Below, piece after piece: positions 1 through 6,459 of a DNA stretch of 8,323 nt. The position numbers were made by a program, and so were the translations under genes. Positions within the stretch are counted from its first letter, which is position 1; each line of letters begins with the position of its first letter. The notes below the pieces were generated by a model. That model was not told where the DNA came from. It ran no database searches and saw nothing but the letters and a program-made list of their open reading frames with translations. Source of the stretch: Candidatus Pelagibacterales bacterium (lineage in GTDB: Bacteria; Pseudomonadota; Alphaproteobacteria; TMED109). The stretch is taken from the NCBI GenBank assembly GCA_002732015.1, contig PCCU01000011.1, forward strand, positions 1-8,323, in the 5' to 3' direction.

Positions 1-574
1 TTTTTTTCTTTGTTATTTCGGAATTCCAAACTAATGGAGCAAAAGAAAATTTTTTCAAAAATCTTTTTTCCCAATCCGGCGTCAAAACTATTTCTGGTAG
101 CAAAATTAATGCTTGCTTACCTTGATCTAAACATGTCCTAACTGTTTCGAAGTAAGTTTCAGTTTTACCAGAACCTGGGACCCCATCAAGCAAGAAACAA
201 TCTGATTTTGTATTAATAATTGAATCATTGATTGTATCTACTGCAAATTTTTGTTCTAAATTTAAATAGTCATAATTTTTTTTATTTTCACTGGAGTTTT
301 TTAAAAAACGGGAATCTAAATTCAGTGTTTTGTAGACTTTCTTTTCTTGTATCAGTTTTTTTTGAGCCATATCTTTAACATCTCCTCCTGCAGAAAAAGC
401 ATCGCCGCTTCCAGATATAAATATGGCTCTAAGATTTTTGTTATGAATATTTAGTTTTAAAGTCTCTAATATTTTTTCAAACATTGCTCTGGAAATAGCA
501 TTCTTTCTTTCAGGTCTATTAAATGTTATTTCCAAAATACCTTCATTATTATTTATAATTAAATCACTATTCAT
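1..574 (-). CDS. Chimeric reading frame: crotonase N-terminus joined to PriA helicase domain (partial, runs off left edge)
   Basis: The frame opens with ATG at 574 and has 191 codons without a stop before the window edge. Residues 1-70 read as an enoyl-CoA hydratase/isomerase start: NRPERKNAIS (19-28, first oxyanion-hole region) and FSAGGDVKDM (60-69, second oxyanion-hole Gly). From about residue 72 the frame reads as PriA, the replication-restart helicase: LNLEQ (104-108), Walker A GVPGSGKT (131-138) and LLPEIVLT (158-165), the family's motif Ia. A whole crotonase is about 260 residues and has its catalytic Glu further on; that part is absent. A whole PriA has about 200 residues of DNA-binding and winged-helix domains before its Walker A; these are missing. 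A good ribosome binding site precedes the ATG, so the crotonase start looks native here. G+C is similar on both sides of the join (about 28% and 29%, counted by eye). It may be a real deletion fusion or a chimeric assembly; the two halves are identified securely, the fused product is not. Confidence 0.85.
   Translation of the reverse strand, partial: MNSDLIINNNEGILEITFNRPERKNAISRAMFEKILETLKLNIHNKNLRAIFISGSGDAFSAGGDVKDMAQKKLIQEKKVYKTLNLDSRFLKNSSENKKNYDYLNLEQKFAVDTINDSIINTKSDCFLLDGVPGSGKTETYFETVRTCLDQGKQALILLPEIVLTPDWEKRFLKKFSFAPLVWNSEITKKK
350..372. other. Likely crotonase/priA join point at a T8 (A8) run
   Basis: On the minus strand the last clear crotonase motif (GGDVKDM) ends at about 368, and PriA-like sequence (KKLIQEKKV, resembling the end of the winged-helix domain) starts at about 359. 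Between them lies a run of eight T on the plus strand (356-363). Such a homopolymer could act as microhomology for a deletion, a template switch or a false assembly overlap. The exact breakpoint cannot be fixed without intact relatives of both genes. Confidence 0.5.
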
Positions 575-649
575 TTAAATCCTTTAAAAAATTATTTTAA
601 AAAAAAACTAACTAGTATATAAATATATATATATATTAATATTATAATC
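575..649. promoter_or_regulatory. Divergent intergenic promoter region with AT dinucleotide tract
   Basis: These 75 bp lie between two genes that start in opposite directions, so both promoters should be here. There is a nine-A run at 599-607, a (AT)7 tract at 623-636, and a minus-strand TATACT hexamer (614-619) placed about 40 nt before the crotonase ATG, suitable as a -10 box. TATTAA and TATAAT words lie just before the plus-strand ATG at 650, but TATAAT (643-648) is too close to serve a leadered transcript. No convincing -35 boxes were seen on either strand. The 15-mer at 616-630 recurs in the other divergent region at 8180-8194. Confidence 0.45.
580..585 (-). promoter_or_regulatory. Ribosome binding site AAAGGA for the crotonase start
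   Basis: AAAGGA on the minus strand sits about 5 nt before the ATG at 574. It supports that ATG as the true start of the crotonase part and argues that the crotonase 5' end belongs here, making the PriA part the displaced piece. Confidence 0.6.
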
Positions 650-1615
650 ATGGAAATTTCATTTTTAAAGAAAAGTTTAAAATTACCTGTCATAGGAGCT
701 CCACTTTTTATTATATCTAATCCAGATTTAGTAGTAGAACAGTGTAAAGCAGGAGTTGTCGGTTCTTTTCCTGCATTAAATGCAAGACCTAAAGAACAAT
801 TAGATGATTGGTTGTATGAAATAAATGAAAAAATCAATAATTTTAATAAAACTTCTTCAGTAAAAGCTGCACCATATGCAATTAATCAGATAGTTCATAA
901 AACTAATGATAGAGTAGAGCATGATATGGAATTAACTGTAAAGCATAAAGTTCCCGTAGTTATTACTTCTTTGGGTGCTCGTAAAGAAGTTTATGATGCT
1001 GTTCATAGTTATGGCGGTATAGTATTTCATGATATTATAAATAACTTTTTTGCCAGAAAAGCAATTGAAAAAGGTGCAGATGGATTAATAGCAGTAGCTG
1101 CAGGTGCTGGAGGACATGCTGGTACAATATCTCCTTTTGCTTTAATACAAGAAATAAGAGAGTGGTATGACGGGCCTATTGCATTATCTGGTTCAATATC
1201 AACAGGTCATGGCATACTTTCAGCCTTAGCTAGTGGTGCAGATTTTGGATATATTGGTTCTGCTTTTATAGCCACAAAAGAGGCTAACGCATCAATTAAT
1301 TATAAAGAAGCAATAACTAAATATAACTCTGATGATATTGTTTATACAGATTTAGTAACAGGTGTAAAAGGTAACTATTTAAAACCATCACTGGCTGCTG
1401 CTGGTTTTGATCCAGACAATCTTCCTAAAAGCGATCCTTCTAAAATGGATTTTAGTTCTGAAGATGGTATGGAAAAAAAGAAGGCTTGGAAGGATATTTG
1501 GGGCTGTGGACAAGGGATAGGTTCTGTTAAAGAAGTGCTTTCTTGTAGTCAATTAGTTGATAAACTAACAGATGAATATAACCAAGCTAAGAGTAGACTG
1601 AAGGCTATAGGTTAA
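650..1615 (+). CDS. Nitronate monooxygenase / 2-nitropropane dioxygenase-family FMN protein
   Basis: This 321-residue protein has the TIM-barrel architecture of the NPD/NMO family, which uses FMN and O2 to oxidise alkyl nitronates such as propionate 3-nitronate to carbonyl compounds and nitrite; some members are instead NADH:quinone reductases. Visible landmarks are the N-terminal LPVIGAPLFIIS strand (12-23), AGAGGHAG (151-158) with the family's catalytic His at 156, the phosphate-binding SGSISTG (180-186), GADFGYIGSAF (196-206), and the C-terminal WGCGQGIG (284-291). Length is normal for the family. The ATG at 650 leaves the usual short lead before the first barrel strand, so the start is reasonable, but no Shine-Dalgarno sequence precedes it; translation may be leaderless or rely on an AT-rich leader. 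It is divergent from the crotonase fragment and converges with the CoA-transferase gene, only 4 bp away. There is no signal peptide, so it should be cytoplasmic. The family is secure; the substrate is not. Confidence 0.88.
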   Translation: MEISFLKKSLKLPVIGAPLFIISNPDLVVEQCKAGVVGSFPALNARPKEQLDDWLYEINEKINNFNKTSSVKAAPYAINQIVHKTNDRVEHDMELTVKHKVPVVITSLGARKEVYDAVHSYGGIVFHDIINNFFARKAIEKGADGLIAVAAGAGGHAGTISPFALIQEIREWYDGPIALSGSISTGHGILSALASGADFGYIGSAFIATKEANASINYKEAITKYNSDDIVYTDLVTGVKGNYLKPSLAAAGFDPDNLPKSDPSKMDFSSEDGMEKKKAWKDIWGCGQGIGSVKEVLSCSQLVDKLTDEYNQAKSRLKAIG

Positions 1616-1619
1616 GTTA
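1616..1619. other. Convergent gene boundary with 4-bp gap, no terminator seen
   Basis: The stop codons of the monooxygenase (+) and the CoA-transferase (-) are 4 bp apart. No GC-rich hairpin with a T-run is visible here, so termination of either transcript must occur inside the opposing gene or by a factor-dependent route. Confidence 0.5.
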
Positions 1620-2789
1620 TTAAACAATATTTTTCTTTTTATATGATTTTAATTCTGAAAAGGAATAACCTAGTTTTTTAAAAACTTCATTGTTGTTTTG
1701 ACCTATTAATGGAATATCTTTTTTTACCACATTTTTTTTAGTAGATATTTTTATTGCACATTCAGGAACTTTAATTTTACTTTTTTTAATTTTTGCATCT
1801 ATCAAATAGTTTTTTGCAGTAGTAGTTTTAAGAAACTGGCTAAATGTTTTAACTTCACCCCAAGGAACTGAATTATTAGATAATATTTTTCCTAAATATT
1901 TTATTGAATTTTTTTTTGTCCAAGTTTCTACAATTTTATCTATTTTGCTTTGATTTTTTAATCTTGCCTGAGGTGTTTTATATAAAGCATTGTTTATTAA
2001 TGATTTTCTTTTCATTGCAATAGCTAAATTTGCAAACCTATCATCACTACCTGCCATTATATGAACAAAACCATCTTTGGTTTTATACGTATTTGATGGA
2101 GATGAAAATCTATCTGAGTTACCATGCTTACCAAAGTTTTTTTTATTTAAAAAAAAGTCTGGAACTGCCCCCATAGATAAAGAAAGAGCTGATGATACTA
2201 GTGAAGTTTCTATTAATTCGCCTTTTCCAGTAACATTTCTTTTATTTAAAGCAGCTAATATTCCAATTGCTGTATTTAATCCAGTTGTATAATCTAATAA
2301 AACTGTTCCAATCATTGTAGGCTTTTTCTCTTCTCCACTAATTTGCATAAAGCCAGTCTCTGCCTGAATTGTTGCATCAAAAGCTTGTCTAGCAATTGTG
2401 GAGTTATTTTGTCCATAACCTGATATTCTAGCCATTACTAGTTTATTATTTACTTTTTTTATAGTCTTCCATCCTAGTTTTAACTTTTCCATAACTCCTG
2501 GCCTAAAATTTTCAACAAGAACATCAGCTTCTTGAATTAATTTTAAAAGTATTTCTTTTCCTATTTTAGTTTTTAAGTTTAATGAAACAGATTTCTTACC
2601 TCTGTTTAAAACAGCAGCCCATAATGAAGTTTCCAATAATTTAGGACCGATTATTCTTAGGTCATCTCCTTTTCCAGGTTTTTCAATTTTTATAACTTCA
2701 GCTCCAAGGTCAGATAAAACAAGCGTACAATGAGGGCCTGCTACAAACCTTGTAAGATCTATTACCTTAATATTTTTAAGTAATGCCAA
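1620..2789 (-). CDS. CaiB/BaiF family (class III) CoA-transferase
   Basis: The 389-residue protein belongs to the formyl-CoA transferase/CaiB/alpha-methylacyl-CoA racemase family, which moves CoA between carboxylic acids through an Asp-bound intermediate, or racemises 2-methylacyl-CoAs. Landmarks are the N-terminal IKVIDLTRFVAGP (7-19), SDLGAEVIKIEKP (26-38), LNRGKKSVSLNL (61-72), ADVLVENFRPGVMEKL (88-103) and RISGYGQ (121-127). LLDYTTGL (164-171) contains D166, aligned with the catalytic Asp of the family. Length fits. The start is TTG at 2789, directly abutting the livF stop; it is favoured because it gives exactly the family's N-terminus and has an AGAGG site 8 nt upstream. As last gene of the transporter operon, it may activate the imported acid with CoA taken from a cellular acyl-CoA; donor and acceptor are unknown. 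The C-terminal 70 residues are very Lys-rich, as expected in an AT-rich genome. Confidence 0.92.
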   Translation of the reverse strand: MALLKNIKVIDLTRFVAGPHCTLVLSDLGAEVIKIEKPGKGDDLRIIGPKLLETSLWAAVLNRGKKSVSLNLKTKIGKEILLKLIQEADVLVENFRPGVMEKLKLGWKTIKKVNNKLVMARISGYGQNNSTIARQAFDATIQAETGFMQISGEEKKPTMIGTVLLDYTTGLNTAIGILAALNKRNVTGKGELIETSLVSSALSLSMGAVPDFFLNKKNFGKHGNSDRFSSPSNTYKTKDGFVHIMAGSDDRFANLAIAMKRKSLINNALYKTPQARLKNQSKIDKIVETWTKKNSIKYLGKILSNNSVPWGEVKTFSQFLKTTTAKNYLIDAKIKKSKIKVPECAIKISTKKNVVKKDIPLIGQNNNEVFKKLGYSFSELKSYKKKNIV

Positions 2790-3488
2790 TTAGGATACCT
2801 CTAACCACTCTTTTATTATTTCTTTATTTTCTTTAACTTCCTTTGGAAGTCCTTCATATACTACTTTTCCGTGACCCATAACATAAAGTCTATTTGATAA
2901 ATTAAAAGCTATTGTAAGTTTTTGTTCTACAAGTAGTATAGATACACCTTTACTTGAAATTTTTTTTAATAGCATTTCAACATTATTAACCATTTGAGGG
3001 GATAGACCTTCTGTTGGCTCATCTATCATTATTAATTTTGGACAACCCATTAGACTTCTACAAATAGTTAGCATTTGTTGCTCTCCACCTGATAAGACTC
3101 CTCCAGGAACTTTAATTCTATTTTTTAAATTGGGAAATAAATCAAATAATTCTTCTAAACTCCACTTTATGCCATATTTATTTTCTTTTTTTCCTAACTC
3201 TAAATTTTCTTGCACAGTTAAATCTGGAAAAATATCCCTATTTTCAGATACATAACCTATTCCTAGGTTTGCTATCTCATGAATAGGTCTTCCAAGAATC
3301 TCTTTATTGTTAAATAATATAGAACCTTCTGATTGCACCATTCCCATGATAGTTTTAATAAAAGTACTTCTTCCGACACCATTCCTTCCAAGAAGAGAAA
3401 CTATTTCTCCTTCTTCTATAGATAAATTAATACCTTGAAGTATATGAGATTTACCATAATAGGAATGAAGGTTTTTAACTTTTAACAT
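2790..3488 (-). CDS. livF: Branched-chain amino acid-type ABC transporter ATPase, LivF; Walker A Lys replaced by Arg
   Basis: This 232-residue cytoplasmic ATPase subunit is one of two in a HAAT-family importer. Seen in order: a Y-loop region (SYYGKSHILQGINL, 9-22), Walker A GRNGVGRST (34-42), YVSENRDIFPDLTVQENL (79-96), the LivF form of the Q-loop region, signature LSGGE (132-136), Walker B LIMIDEP (152-158) with catalytic E157, and VEQ (187-189), where most ABC ATPases have His. The Gln at 189 and the Glu-type Q-loop are usual for LivF. R40 is not: the P-loop Lys that contacts the ATP phosphates is normally invariant. The codon is AGA, one transition from AAA. All other parts look intact and the length is normal, so this is not an obvious pseudogene. 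The ATG at 3488 is 2 bp after the livG stop, with only a weak GGA site upstream, so coupling is likely. The assignment to LivF rather than LivG is firm. Confidence 0.93.
   Translation of the reverse strand: MLKVKNLHSYYGKSHILQGINLSIEEGEIVSLLGRNGVGRSTFIKTIMGMVQSEGSILFNNKEILGRPIHEIANLGIGYVSENRDIFPDLTVQENLELGKKENKYGIKWSLEELFDLFPNLKNRIKVPGGVLSGGEQQMLTICRSLMGCPKLIMIDEPTEGLSPQMVNNVEMLLKKISSKGVSILLVEQKLTIAFNLSNRLYVMGHGKVVYEGLPKEVKENKEIIKEWLEVS
2798..2802 (-). promoter_or_regulatory. Ribosome binding site AGAGG that supports the TTG start of the CoA-transferase
   Basis: AGAGG lies inside the last codons of livF, 8 nt before TTG at 2789. With the family-typical N-terminus it decides for the TTG. The two genes are likely translationally coupled (TAA immediately followed by TTG). 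Confidence 0.6.
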
Positions 3489-3490
3489 AT

Positions 3491-4240
3491 TTAATTTCCA
3501 AATGTTCCAAGGTATGCTTCCTTAACTTTTTCATTATTTCTTACATTGATTGGTTTATCTGAACAAATAACTTCTCCATAAACTAATACAGATATTGTAT
3601 CTGATAAATCAAATACTACGCCCATATCATGTTCAACTATTAAAATCGTCCTATCTTTAGAAATATTACGAATTAAGCTAGTTGCTCTTTCAGTTTCACT
3701 TTTAGACATACCTGCTGTAGGCTCATCTAATAGTATTGTTTCTGCACCTCCTGCTAAAGTTATTCCTATTTCTAATGCTCTTTGGTCTGCATAACTTAAC
3801 AACCCAGCAGACTCTTTTGAAAAATCAATTAGTGAAATTTTATGCAAGATTTCATTAGTTTTATTATTAATATGGCTATCATTGTCTAACATTCTTGTTA
3901 CAGAATACCTGTAGTTTAAATTCCAAAGCAATCCGCACCTAATATTTTCAAAAACAGATAGTTTAGGAAAAATATTTGTAATTTGAAAACTTCTAGACAA
4001 CCCTAGTCTATAAATTTCATGTGAAGGAAGATTCTCTATATTTTGATTATTAAATATTATACTTCCTGATGTAACATTATAAACACCAGATATAAGATTA
4101 TATAGGGTAGATTTGCCTGCTCCATTAGGCCCAATAAGTGAGTGTATTTCTCCTTTTTTAACTTTTAAATTTACACCTCTAATTATATTAGTTGAACCAA
4201 AATCTTTTTTTACATTTTTAAGTTCTAAGTGATAACTCAT
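3491..4240 (-). CDS. livG: Branched-chain amino acid-type ABC transporter ATPase, LivG
   Basis: The 249-residue second ATPase of the importer has Walker A GPNGAGKS (37-44, K43), Q-loop SFQ (84-86), Walker B TILLDEP (168-174, E173) and switch His H204 in IVEHDMGVVF. The DLSDTISVLVYGEVI stretch followed by a C-terminal VKEAYLG is typical of LivG, which has an extra C-terminal helix relative to other ABC ATPases. The signature motif is LSYADQRALEIGITLAGG (148-165), so the two Gly of LSGGQ are Tyr and Ala. From memory, a LivG subgroup shares this LSYADQRALEIG wording, so it is probably a lineage trait rather than decay. The start codon overlaps the livM stop as ATGA (4237-4240), a sign of coupled translation. 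Family assignment is secure; the transported substrate cannot be inferred from this subunit. Confidence 0.94.
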   Translation of the reverse strand: MSYHLELKNVKKDFGSTNIIRGVNLKVKKGEIHSLIGPNGAGKSTLYNLISGVYNVTSGSIIFNNQNIENLPSHEIYRLGLSRSFQITNIFPKLSVFENIRCGLLWNLNYRYSVTRMLDNDSHINNKTNEILHKISLIDFSKESAGLLSYADQRALEIGITLAGGAETILLDEPTAGMSKSETERATSLIRNISKDRTILIVEHDMGVVFDLSDTISVLVYGEVICSDKPINVRNNEKVKEAYLGTFGN

Positions 4241-5499
4241 TTAACAAAGCTCATTTTTATATTTTCTATTATATCATTCCATACTTCTTTTGTTCTAAAG
4301 TAACTTTTTCTGGATAAAAACAATCCTAGAATTGCTAATATAAAGGAAACTAACCAAACTAAAAAACTTGAATTAGATATTTTAATCCAGTAAACAGTTA
4401 AATGACTATGATTTGACTTGAGTGAGTGTATTAACTCAATTAAAGTGGTAAATCCAATTAATAAAATTAAAATACTTAAGCCAAAAACAAGATAAGGAAA
4501 AATTAGTTTTTTTAATAAAGATGGTTTGTTTCTAACTACTGGTTCATGCATTAATATTAATCCTGCTATACCTTGCGGGGCAAAGGCTATTACTAATACA
4601 AAAATTATTCCATAATATAACACCCATGCCTCTGTAATATCTGAAAGCATAGTATCTAAATAAGTTAAGGATACAGCCCCTATTATAGGTCCCAGAAAGC
4701 TTCCTATGCCTCCAATATAAGCCATAAATAATACCATTCCAGATTGCACCAAACTAACTGACTCAAACCCTATATGTTCGTAATTAATGGCATGCAAACT
4801 TCCTGCAGCACCAGCGAACATTGCTGATAATGAGAAAGCCATCCATCTGATTTTCCTTACATCATATCCAACAAACTCGGCTCTTTGCTGATTATCTCTA
4901 ACTGCATTGCACATTCTACCAAAAGGAGTTTTTGTTAGAAAATACATAATTCCAACAGCAAAAATACACCAAAATAATATTAGATAATAAACTTCATATT
5001 GTGGTCCATAAGTAAAACCTAAAAATTCATTTCCAATTACTCTATCTGCTTGTATTCCATCTTCTCCATTAAAAAAAACTACAAATATTAGGGTTAAGGC
5101 TGTAATCAATTCACAAAAACCTAGAGAAATCATAGCAAATGCAGTTCCAACCCTTTTTGTTGACAAATAACCTATAGATATACCTAAAATTAAGCCTATA
5201 AAGGCTCCTATAAAAGGCAATAAAGGTAATGGTAAACTAGGAAGATAGTTATTATTTACACCACTTAAGAAGTGAATAGATGCATATCCTGCAAGTCCAA
5301 AATAAATAGCATGACCAAATGATAATAGTCCGGTTTGTCCTAATAACATATTATAAGCTACGGAAAAAATTATTAAAACACCCATTTTACAAAATAATGT
5401 TAAGATAAAGGCCGAAGAAAATAAAATTGGTAAAAGTAATAATATTAGTATTAAAGTAGAATAAAAAATTAATTTATAATTTTTAAATATATTAGACAT
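4237..5499 (-). CDS. livM: Branched-chain amino acid-type ABC transporter permease, LivM, with long C-terminal extension
   Basis: This is the second inner-membrane permease. From the ATG at 5499 it has 420 residues; most LivM proteins have about 300-350. Conserved features are LGQTGLLSFGHAIYFGLAGY (53-72), the cytoplasmic coupling loop TKTPFGRMCNAVRDNQQRAE (189-208) that docks on an ATPase, and GGIGSFLGPIIGA (263-275). About 8-9 hydrophobic segments form the core. After the usual end of the family (APQGIAGLIL, about 307-316), some 100 further residues include two more hydrophobic segments (about 331-357 and 378-395) and a charged cytoplasmic-looking tail. I believe a LivM subgroup carries such an extension, but its role is not known to me. 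Start: ATG at 5499 overlaps livH by 8 nt with GGA upstream; TTG at 5511 (424 residues, overlap 20 nt) has a stronger AGAGG, but that sequence also encodes the conserved RPRG of LivH. I prefer ATG, weakly. Confidence 0.9.
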   Translation of the reverse strand: MSNIFKNYKLIFYSTLILILLLLPILFSSAFILTLFCKMGVLIIFSVAYNMLLGQTGLLSFGHAIYFGLAGYASIHFLSGVNNNYLPSLPLPLLPFIGAFIGLILGISIGYLSTKRVGTAFAMISLGFCELITALTLIFVVFFNGEDGIQADRVIGNEFLGFTYGPQYEVYYLILFWCIFAVGIMYFLTKTPFGRMCNAVRDNQQRAEFVGYDVRKIRWMAFSLSAMFAGAAGSLHAINYEHIGFESVSLVQSGMVLFMAYIGGIGSFLGPIIGAVSLTYLDTMLSDITEAWVLYYGIIFVLVIAFAPQGIAGLILMHEPVVRNKPSLLKKLIFPYLVFGLSILILLIGFTTLIELIHSLKSNHSHLTVYWIKISNSSFLVWLVSFILAILGLFLSRKSYFRTKEVWNDIIENIKMSFVK

Positions 5500-6445
5500 C
5501 TCTTTTTCCAAACAAACCTCTGGGTCTAGCTATTAGTATAATTATCAATAATAAATAAGGTACAATCGGTGATAATTGAGAAATTGTAATACTAGTAAAA
5601 TGATTTAATGTGGAATTAATATCAATATTATATCCTAAGTATTCAAATGCATTATTTAAATTAAACTCTAATGAAACAGCTGCAGTTTGCATTAATCCAA
5701 TAATTATAGATGCAACTAAAGCTCCTTTTATTGAACCTAACCCTCCGGTAACTACTACCACAAAAACTATTGGTCCTAGTAGAAGAGCCATAGAAGGCTC
5801 TGTTCCAATAACATTTCCTGCCATAACTCCAGCTAATCCAGCAAGCCCACAGCCAAATCCAAAAACATTACTAAATACTCTAGGAACGTTATGTCCAAGT
5901 GCAGATACCATTTCCGGATTAGTCAATGATGCTTTTATAATTAACCCAGTTTTAGTTTTTGCTAAAATTCTATATATGGCCAAAAAAATTAGAACAGATA
6001 AAACTAATCTAAACATACTGTACGCTGGATAAGCCATTCCACTGACCTCAATTAAAGGAAAATTTAATAGCTCTGGTACTCTATAAGCCACAGGAGTTTT
6101 TCCCCAAATCATTTGAACTATTTCTTCAATGATATAAAATAATCCAAAAGTAAAAAGTAATTCTGCAATATGCCCATATTTGTGTACATTTCTTAACCCA
6201 TATTTCTCTACTAAAGATCCCATAAACCCAACAATTATTGGTGCTAAAAGCAAAGCTATCCAAAAATTACTATATAGGCTTATTTGAAACCCTAGATAAG
6301 CTCCTATCATAAAAAAAGAGGCATGAGCAAAGTTTAAAATTCCCATCATACCAAAAATCAATGTTAGTCCGCTTGAAAGCATGAATAGGAACATGCCATA
6401 CAAAAGCCCATTAAAAATAATAAACAGTAATACTTCAATAGACAT
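5492..6445 (-). CDS. livH: Branched-chain amino acid-type ABC transporter permease, LivH
   Basis: The 317-residue inner-membrane permease is of normal length and mostly hydrophobic, with about eight membrane segments. The N-terminal half has the LivH hallmark GLTLIFGMMGILNFAHASFF (26-45). The cytoplasmic loop TKTGLIIKASLTNPEMVSAL (164-183) is the coupling region facing the ATPases, VVTGGLGSIKGALVAS (231-246) is strongly conserved, and the C-terminus ends in the family-typical RPRGLFG. It pairs with LivM to form the channel of the importer. The ATG at 6445 has an AGG site about 5 nt upstream, within the 14-bp gap after livK. Assignment is secure. Confidence 0.94.
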   Translation of the reverse strand: MSIEVLLFIIFNGLLYGMFLFMLSSGLTLIFGMMGILNFAHASFFMIGAYLGFQISLYSNFWIALLLAPIIVGFMGSLVEKYGLRNVHKYGHIAELLFTFGLFYIIEEIVQMIWGKTPVAYRVPELLNFPLIEVSGMAYPAYSMFRLVLSVLIFLAIYRILAKTKTGLIIKASLTNPEMVSALGHNVPRVFSNVFGFGCGLAGLAGVMAGNVIGTEPSMALLLGPIVFVVVVTGGLGSIKGALVASIIIGLMQTAAVSLEFNLNNAFEYLGYNIDINSTLNHFTSITISQLSPIVPYLLLIIILIARPRGLFGKRDV

Positions 6446-6459
6446 TTAAAACCTATCTA

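Noticed and set aside
368..370. Internal ATG as a separate start for a PriA fragment
   Set aside because: It would give a PriA lacking its DNA-binding domains, has no domain start there, and GGDVKDM continues in the same frame from the crotonase part. The GGAGG upstream is part of the conserved AGGD codons and is 9 nt away, so internal initiation is possible but not supported.
623..636. (AT)7 tract as a functional microsatellite controlling expression by phase variation
   Set aside because: Seven dinucleotide units in a roughly 70% A+T genome are expected fairly often, and no second allele can be seen in one sequence.
592..837. Minus-strand open frame of 81 codons
   Set aside because: It lies antisense over the start of the monooxygenase and the AT-repeat, its end is a run of Ile/Tyr from the AT tract, and it has no recognisable domain.
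2077..2292. Plus-strand open frame of 71 codons
   Set aside because: Antisense shadow inside the CoA-transferase gene, whose own frame carries clear family motifs.
2790..3488. LivF as a pseudogene because of the Walker A change
   Set aside because: The frame is intact, of normal length, with signature, Walker B and C-terminus conserved, and tightly coupled genes on both sides, so decay is not supported.
5610..6032. Plus-strand open frame of 140 codons
   Set aside because: Antisense shadow of livH; its Pro/Thr/Ile-rich composition is what the complement of a membrane protein gives, and no domain is seen.
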